This document shows positions 6,700 through 11,052 of a DNA stretch of 11,052 bases, one piece after another. Origin of the DNA: an uncultured Kingella sp. GTDB taxonomy: Bacteria > Pseudomonadota > Gammaproteobacteria > Burkholderiales > Neisseriaceae. The DNA lies in the NCBI GenBank assembly GCA_916720425.1, contig CAKARD010000038.1, forward strand, positions 1 to 11,052, given 5' to 3'. How positions within the stretch are numbered: position 1 is the first letter of the stretch; each line of letters starts with the position of its first letter. The position numbers and the translations under genes were made by a program. The notes under the pieces were generated by a model. It made no database searches, had not been told where the DNA came from, and saw only the letters and a list, made by a program, of their open reading frames with translations.

Positions 6700-6705
6700 G
6701 TTATC
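6700..6705 (-). promoter_or_regulatory. Candidate -10 for an FNR-activated ccoN promoter
   Basis: GATAAC on the minus strand starts 20 bases after the FNR box at 6726-6739. That is close to the 22 bases expected for class II activation (site centred at -41.5). It matches TATAAT at four of six positions. TAACCT begins at exactly 22 bases but matches only three of six. Either choice gives a leader of roughly 220 bases before ccoN. Confidence 0.3.
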
Positions 6706-6725
6706 TTAAAACAATATCCCCTCAC

Positions 6726-6739
6726 TTGATTGATATCAA
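6726..6739. promoter_or_regulatory. Perfect FNR/ANR box (TTGAT-N4-ATCAA)
   Basis: TTGATTGATATCAA matches the FNR-family consensus at every fixed position. It lies between divergent ccoN and the M61 peptidase gene. FNR and ANR activate cbb3 operons at low oxygen in several Proteobacteria, so ccoNOQP is the expected target. The box ends only 15 bases before the M61 ATG, where binding would more likely repress that gene. Confidence 0.75.
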
Positions 6740-6754
6740 ACAAATCTTAACAAA

Positions 6755-8491
6755 ATGCTTTACTATACCCTATCCCCACACTGTTTATCTCATCAATGGC
6801 GCGTGAGTTTGCGCTACACCCATCAACATGGTAAAAACCAGCTTAAACTAGCCAATTGGGTAGCAGGTAGCTATATGATTCGTGATTTTTCACGTCATAT
6901 TATGCATATTCAGGCTTGGTACAATGATGCACCCGTGTCATTAGTTCAACAGAATAAAAATACCTGGCAACTACCTGATATGGCGGGAGAATATCGTGTT
7001 GAATACACGGTTTATGCCAATGATTTGTCAGTACGGGCAAGCTTATTAGATAATGAGCGTGGTTTTATTGATGGCGCATGTTTATTTTTATATGCTCCAG
7101 ATAAACAGAACAATCCTTGCCAAGTTTGTTTTGTGGATTTGCCTAATAATTGGCAAATTTACACGACGTTACCTCAAATAACTGAACATCATTATCAAGC
7201 TAAAAATTATGCTGAATTAACCGATCACCCTTTTGAATTGGGTCGCCACATAGAAGTCTTACACTTTAAAGCGCATGGCATTAATCATCGCATTGTGCTT
7301 AGCGGTGATTATTTGCCCTTTGACCACGAACGTTTATTGCATGATTGCAAAAAAATTTGTGAATATGAAATGGCTTTATTTGGTTACTCTGCACCCTTTT
7401 CGCAATATCTGTTTTTATTACATTTGGGTGATAATATTTATGGTGGTTTGGAACACATCAGCAGTACTGCTTTGCATGCGGATTATCGTAGTTTACCTGC
7501 CTTTGACATGTGCGAGGCTTCAGCAGACTATATACAATTATTAGGTTTGATTGCGCATGAATATTTTCATGCTTGGAATGTCAAAACCATTAAACCCGCC
7601 GCATTTATTCCTTATCAACTAGATACGGAAACGTATACCGAACAATTATGGGCTTATGAAGGGATAACATCTTATTATGATGATTTAACGTTGGTTAAAA
7701 GTGGGATCATAAGTCAAGAAGCCTATCTTAACTTGCTGGCACAAAATATCACACGTGTATATCGTAATGCGGGCCGCAAACAACAAACTTTAGCGCAATC
7801 TAGTTTTTCAGCTTGGCATAAATACTATAAACAAGATGAGAATAGCCCTAATGCCATCACCAGTTATTACCAACAAGGAGCATTGATGGCCATGTGTTTG
7901 GATTTGATTATTCGTGCTCAAAGTGCATATAGTTTAGATACGATTATGTGTGATTTGTATCAACGTGCGCGTGATACAGGCTTAGGAACTAATGAAGGAC
8001 AATGGCAACATCTGGCACAAGAGATAACACAATTGGATTTAAACGATTTTTTTCAATACGCTCTATACACTACTGAAGATTTACCTTTGGTAGCCTGCTT
8101 GCAGAGCGTGGGATTAGAATTGTGCTTTTTACCTCAATCTCGTACCAATATGGGTGCGTGTGTGTCAAATTTCCCTGATAATACGCCACAAGCAGATTTG
8201 GGCTGCCGTATCAAACAAGAAAAAGATTATGCTGAAATCACGCATGTTTTTTCAAATGGTAGCGCAGAAAATGCCGCACTAAAACCTAAAGATAAAATTA
8301 TTGCTATAGATGGTTTTGCATGTACAAATTTTATGCAACAAACTCAGACACAAATTGGGCGTAAACACGTATTGCACTTTTTTCGGAATGGGGTGTTAAA
8401 ACAAACCGTATTAACAGTTCAAGCAAGTGAACCCACAACGGCATATATTAAAATCATAGATAAACAACGATTAAAATCATGGTTATCCTAA
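6755..8491 (+). CDS. M61-family (glycyl aminopeptidase-like) metallopeptidase with PDZ-like domain
   Basis: The 578-residue protein has the M61 layout. An N-terminal beta domain carries ANWVAGSYMIRDFSRHI (33-49). The catalytic domain has GGLEH (230-234, the counterpart of GAMEN in M1 aminopeptidases) and the zinc motif H268-E-Y-F-H272 followed by WNVKTIKP. The likely third zinc ligand is E302 in WAYEGITSYYDD. The C-terminal region (about 490-560, GSAENAALKPKDKIIAIDG) resembles a PDZ domain. No signal peptide is visible, so it is probably cytoplasmic and trims peptides; Gly/Ala preference is known for characterised relatives, not shown here. The chosen ATG agrees with where the family fold starts, but there is no purine-rich ribosome site before it (ATCTTAACAAA), so it may be leaderless or weakly translated. 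It is a single gene, divergent from ccoN and convergent with the DASS transporter gene. Confidence 0.88.
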   Translation: MLYYTLSPHCLSHQWRVSLRYTHQHGKNQLKLANWVAGSYMIRDFSRHIMHIQAWYNDAPVSLVQQNKNTWQLPDMAGEYRVEYTVYANDLSVRASLLDNERGFIDGACLFLYAPDKQNNPCQVCFVDLPNNWQIYTTLPQITEHHYQAKNYAELTDHPFELGRHIEVLHFKAHGINHRIVLSGDYLPFDHERLLHDCKKICEYEMALFGYSAPFSQYLFLLHLGDNIYGGLEHISSTALHADYRSLPAFDMCEASADYIQLLGLIAHEYFHAWNVKTIKPAAFIPYQLDTETYTEQLWAYEGITSYYDDLTLVKSGIISQEAYLNLLAQNITRVYRNAGRKQQTLAQSSFSAWHKYYKQDENSPNAITSYYQQGALMAMCLDLIIRAQSAYSLDTIMCDLYQRARDTGLGTNEGQWQHLAQEITQLDLNDFFQYALYTTEDLPLVACLQSVGLELCFLPQSRTNMGACVSNFPDNTPQADLGCRIKQEKDYAEITHVFSNGSAENAALKPKDKIIAIDGFACTNFMQQTQTQIGRKHVLHFFRNGVLKQTVLTVQASEPTTAYIKIIDKQRLKSWLS

Positions 8492-8495
8492 ACTC

Positions 8496-8528
8496 AATAG
8501 CCAAAGAATGATGGATTCTTTGGCTATT
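8496..8528. terminator. Terminator between the M61 peptidase and DASS transporter genes
   Basis: A perfect 14-bp stem, AATAGCCAAAGAAT (8496-8509) with ATTCTTTGGCTATT (8515-8528), has a five-base loop and is followed by T through 8532 on the plus strand. It lies just after the M61 stop. On the minus strand it follows the DASS stop after seven bases but has a poorer T run, so termination is probably stronger for the M61 transcript. Confidence 0.88.
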
Positions 8529-8535
8529 TTTTAGC

Positions 8536-9963
8536 TTATGGCATTAAAAAGAAATATGCCCAAATACTGATTACAAGAATACTTAGTATATTTAATACCA
8601 AGCCTGTATTCATCATTTCTCGTTGCTTAATTAAACCTGTACCAAAAACAATCGCATTGGGCGGAGTGGCAACGGGCAACATAAAGGCACAAGATGCACC
8701 CACACCAATAATTAAGACTAATACCTCTTGCGGTATGTTCATTTGTTGTGCAATTGTAGCAAATACGGGTACTAACAAGGCAGCCGATGCGGTGTTACTG
8801 GTAAATTCGGTTAACGCATTAATAAATGTTGCCACCACCACAATAATCAATAAAGGATGGGTATTGCTAAATGTCCGTGCCACAGCTTGACCTAAAGCTT
8901 CTGATGCACCCGATTGTTGCATGAGGGTGCTTAATGCAATGCCCCCGCCAAATAGCATCAATACCCCCCAATCCGTATTGCGTGCCACTTCGCGCCAACG
9001 AACTGTACCAAACAATACTACCGCCACCGCAGCCGTTAACGCAATAAAACTATCAATAGAGCCAATACCTGTGGCTTTGGCAATACTTGTGCCAAAAATC
9101 CATGCCAACGCTGTTATCATAAAGATTATTACTGTAATCACACGATGTAATGTCCATGGAATGTCTTCCTTTTCAGTTAGGCTAATTCTTTCACGAAAAT
9201 TAGGCTTAAGTACAATAAACAATGAAATCAACATCATAGGTAATAACACCAGCATAATGGGTAAACCATATTGCATCCAACCTGCAAAATCCAGATTCAA
9301 AGCTTTAGCAACAATAGCATTAGGTGGGGAACCGACCAGTGTCCCCAAACCACCAATACTGGCACAATAGGCAATCCCTAATAATACAAATACGTAGGTT
9401 TTTCGTTCTTTGTCTACATCTAAATGCGATAACAAGCCCATTGCTAAGGGCAACATCATGGCTGCTGTTGCTGTGTTACTAATCCACATAGACAAAAACG
9501 TGGTTACTGCAAAAATCATCATCACTGCAATAAACAAATTACCACGTGATAATGAAATAACCCACATGGCAATTTTTCGGTCTAACCGTTGAATATGTAA
9601 AGCAGATGCTAAGGCAAAACCGCCAAAAAATACATAAATAATGGGATCAGCAAAACTAGATAAAACGACCTTTGTACCCATATTGGGAATTTGAAAGGCC
9701 ACCGCTAAAATTGGTACCATTAATGCCGTAACAGTAATATGTACCGCTTCGGTAAACCATAAAATAGCAATAAATAACAAAATAGCCAAGCCTTTATTTG
9801 GATTACTCTCATAAGGCAAAATAAAGTACACACCAAAGGAAATAATAGCGGCAATAATAGCTATCACCAAACCACGAAAACTGGTTACAGGGGTTTGTGC
9901 ACTTTCTAAAGAGAGATTTTCAGGTAAGTTTTGCTGACTGGAGTTTTGAGTAAAATCAACCAT
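8536..9963 (-). CDS. DASS-family (SLC13/INDY-type) Na+-coupled di/tricarboxylate symporter
   Basis: This 475-residue inner-membrane protein has about eleven hydrophobic segments. It carries the duplicated substrate and sodium motifs of the divalent anion:Na+ symporter family: S162-N163-T164 (WISNTATAAMMLP) and S389-N390-T391 (FTSNTASAALLVP), each followed by a PPN loop (GSPPNAIV near 211-218 and ATPPNAIV near 432-439). These correspond to the two SNT motifs of Vibrio cholerae INDY. There is no TrkA-C/RCK insert, which argues against the sulfate-type subgroup and for C4-dicarboxylates such as succinate, malate or fumarate, or for citrate. The N-terminal 28 residues are hydrophilic and Gln/Ser-rich. 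The ATG is preceded by AAGGGA six bases upstream. A terminator separates it from the upstream NSS/MetS genes, so it needs its own promoter, but I see no convincing one in 9964-10074. Confidence 0.92.
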   Translation of the reverse strand: MVDFTQNSSQQNLPENLSLESAQTPVTSFRGLVIAIIAAIISFGVYFILPYESNPNKGLAILLFIAILWFTEAVHITVTALMVPILAVAFQIPNMGTKVVLSSFADPIIYVFFGGFALASALHIQRLDRKIAMWVISLSRGNLFIAVMMIFAVTTFLSMWISNTATAAMMLPLAMGLLSHLDVDKERKTYVFVLLGIAYCASIGGLGTLVGSPPNAIVAKALNLDFAGWMQYGLPIMLVLLPMMLISLFIVLKPNFRERISLTEKEDIPWTLHRVITVIIFMITALAWIFGTSIAKATGIGSIDSFIALTAAVAVVLFGTVRWREVARNTDWGVLMLFGGGIALSTLMQQSGASEALGQAVARTFSNTHPLLIIVVVATFINALTEFTSNTASAALLVPVFATIAQQMNIPQEVLVLIIGVGASCAFMLPVATPPNAIVFGTGLIKQREMMNTGLVLNILSILVISIWAYFFLMP

Positions 9964-10074
9964 GACGCGTCCCTTTGTTAATAAAGGTTAAATAATGTGT
10001 ATATTTTTTATTATGGTTAGAGTTTATGTTTAAACGCTAAATGTTGCAATATGTAACTGATCAATTTCCAATAA

Positions 10075-10102
10075 AAAAGCATGGCAAAAAAACCATGCTT
10101 TT
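10075..10102. terminator. Terminator after the MetS/NSS transporter genes
   Basis: A perfect 10-bp stem, AAAAGCATGG (10075-10084) with CCATGCTTTT (10093-10102), has an eight-base loop. On the minus strand the stem runs into six T, about 11 bases after the small-subunit stop, ending the transporter transcript before the DASS gene. Confidence 0.85.
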
Positions 10103-10113
10103 GTTTTATCATA

Positions 10114-10230
10114 TTATTTTTTTGCCTTTTGTTCTTGTGGCAAACGAGGCAATCGCCACACTGCTGCCACCAACCCACCCCAAATAATTACAATAGACAA
10201 CACCAACATTACAATAGCACTCTCATTCAT
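10114..10230 (-). CDS. metS: MetS-type small subunit of an NSS-family transporter (38 aa)
   Basis: This short gene encodes 38 residues: MNESAIVMLVLSIVIIWGGL, then VAAVWRLPRLPQEQKAKK. A single transmembrane helix (about 5-24) with a W-G-G centre is followed by a basic/proline tail. The pattern matches the MetS small subunit that accompanies NSS transporters, named from the MetPS methionine/alanine importer of Corynebacterium glutamicum. Its ATG overlaps the last eight bases of the large-subunit gene, so the two are translationally coupled. Its likely ribosome site, GGAGC at about 10234-10238 (minus strand), lies inside the upstream gene. The role is probably to assist the large subunit in the inner membrane. 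Overlap plus family pattern make it a real gene despite its size. Confidence 0.85.
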   Translation of the reverse strand: MNESAIVMLVLSIVIIWGGLVAAVWRLPRLPQEQKAKK

Positions 10231-11052
10231 CTTCTAGCTCCTTAAAGCGATCACGTCCATGCCAAGGCAAACGAGACAATCCTGCAGCAAATACTACCAA
10301 ACTCATTGCCATGCCCCAGCCTAAAATACCTACAAACACGGCGGGATAACCACCATATACTTCACCAAATAGTTTTTTGGTTTCACTAAACAACATATAA
10401 CCTAATACAATTGGGGTCAAAATGCCCACCACCATCTGCCATACTTTGCCCACTTTAAATGATGAATATTGATTGATATGTTGCGCTAATTTGGGTAAAT
10501 CACGTCCCAAAGATAGGGCAACTAATGAACAAAATGCTACTGCAACGATGCCGTAAGTGTTTACAAAGTTATCTAATACATCCAATACGGGTAAACCTGT
10601 GGTCGTACCAAATAAAATGGTGGAAACAATCGCCATGGGTACGCATACAACTATGGTTGCAGGCACACGCGCCCAATGTAATTTATCTTGCACAGCAGCC
10701 ACAATGACTTCTATCACCGAAATCAGTGAAGTAATCCCTGCAAAAAGCAGCGAACAGAAAAACAACACCCCTATCACACTCCCCATTGGAGCTTGGTCAA
10801 TAATGGCTGGAAAGGCAATAAATGCCAAGCCTATCCCACTTTTTGCCACTTCTGATACAGCAACACCTTGTGTTTGTGCCATAAAACCCAATGCAGCAAA
10901 CACACCAATTCCAGCTAATAATTCAAAGCTACTGTTTGCAAAACCTACCACCAAACCTGCACCCGTTAAATCGCTGTCTTTTTTCAAATACGAAGCATAA
11001 GTAATCATGATGCCAAAACAAATCGACAATGAAAAGAAAATTTGTCCATAAG
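10223..11052 (-). CDS. NSS/SNF-family Na+-dependent amino-acid transporter, C-terminal part (partial, right edge)
   Basis: The frame is open from the right edge to the TGA at 10223-10225, giving 276 residues of a multi-helix membrane protein. It enters as YGQIFFSLSICFGIMITYASY, which matches the central part of bacterial neurotransmitter:sodium symporters ('AYGQ.FF.LS.g.GimitY.SY'). The segments GLAFIAFP, APMGSVIGVLFFCSLLFAGITS and SVIEVIVAAVQD that follow are also typical, the last carrying the family's Na+-site Ser/Glu region. A TTG at 11029 could be misread as a start, but the family match continues upstream, so the gene is truncated by the window; roughly the N-terminal 170 residues are missing. 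It ends RLPWHGRDRFKELEDE and overlaps the MetS gene by eight bases. By analogy to MetP the substrate may be methionine, alanine or another neutral amino acid, but this cannot be read here. Confidence 0.92.
   Translation of the reverse strand, partial: YGQIFFSLSICFGIMITYASYLKKDSDLTGAGLVVGFANSSFELLAGIGVFAALGFMAQTQGVAVSEVAKSGIGLAFIAFPAIIDQAPMGSVIGVLFFCSLLFAGITSLISVIEVIVAAVQDKLHWARVPATIVVCVPMAIVSTILFGTTTGLPVLDVLDNFVNTYGIVAVAFCSLVALSLGRDLPKLAQHINQYSSFKVGKVWQMVVGILTPIVLGYMLFSETKKLFGEVYGGYPAVFVGILGWGMAMSLVVFAAGLSRLPWHGRDRFKELEDE

Noticed and set aside
8921..9370. A 149-codon plus-strand frame antisense to the DASS transporter gene (and a similar one at 10557-11000 antisense to the NSS gene)
   Set aside because: Long antisense frames are common opposite hydrophobic membrane-protein genes, and the products are low-complexity Thr/Ile/Asn-rich with no family features.
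11027..11029. TTG at 11029 as the start of the NSS transporter
   Set aside because: The in-frame sequence upstream to the window edge continues the conserved family motif, so the gene is truncated by the window rather than starting here.

Overview
The window is A+T-rich bacterial chromosome with densely packed, ordinary-looking genes. The serine hydroxymethyltransferase, the complete cbb3 oxidase operon in the order ccoN-ccoO-ccoQ-ccoP, and the MurJ C-terminus all read like Betaproteobacteria, most likely Neisseriaceae. That assignment comes from recalled sequence similarity, not a search. I found no exact copy of a canonical Neisseriaceae DNA uptake sequence, so a low-GC lineage lacking canonical uptake repeats is plausible.

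Layout. (1) 1-297 (+): C-terminal end of the lipid II flippase MurJ, cut by the left edge. (2) 298-458: intergenic region with a consensus sigma-70 promoter and a run of eight C at the expected transcription start. (3) 459-1364 (+): lipoprotein substrate-binding protein of an amino-acid ABC transporter, with a TTG start and no permease or ATPase gene beside it. (4) 1439-2689 (-): glyA, convergent with gene 3 across a strong bidirectional terminator. (5) 2821-3216 (+): a CueR-like MerR regulator with Ser77, Cys112 and Cys120, divergent from glyA. (6) 3254-6474 (-): ccoNOQP, the high-affinity cbb3 cytochrome c oxidase. (7) 6475-6754: divergent intergenic region with a perfect FNR/ANR box and smaller inverted repeats. 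(8) 6755-8491 (+): M61 glycyl-aminopeptidase-like protein with a C-terminal PDZ-like domain. (9) 8536-9963 (-): DASS-family (SLC13-type) Na+/carboxylate symporter. (10) 10114-11052 (-): a 38-residue MetS-type small subunit overlapping the end of an NSS-family Na+-coupled amino-acid transporter that runs off the right edge.

How it fits together. The cbb3 operon indicates respiration at low oxygen. The FNR-type box upstream fits oxygen-responsive control, and the adjacent Cu(I)-sensor-like regulator fits the copper requirement of the oxidase, although no copper ATPase gene is visible. The transporters (amino-acid SBP, DASS, NSS/MetS) and the M61 peptidase suggest a cell living on amino acids, peptides and C4-dicarboxylates. 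All three complete convergent junctions carry strong hairpin terminators. I saw no mobile elements, CRISPR arrays, tRNA or rRNA genes, or defence genes, and nothing that clearly represents an undescribed system. The most interesting items are regulatory: the poly-C tract at a promoter, the FNR box shared by two divergent genes, and a CueR-like operator candidate.
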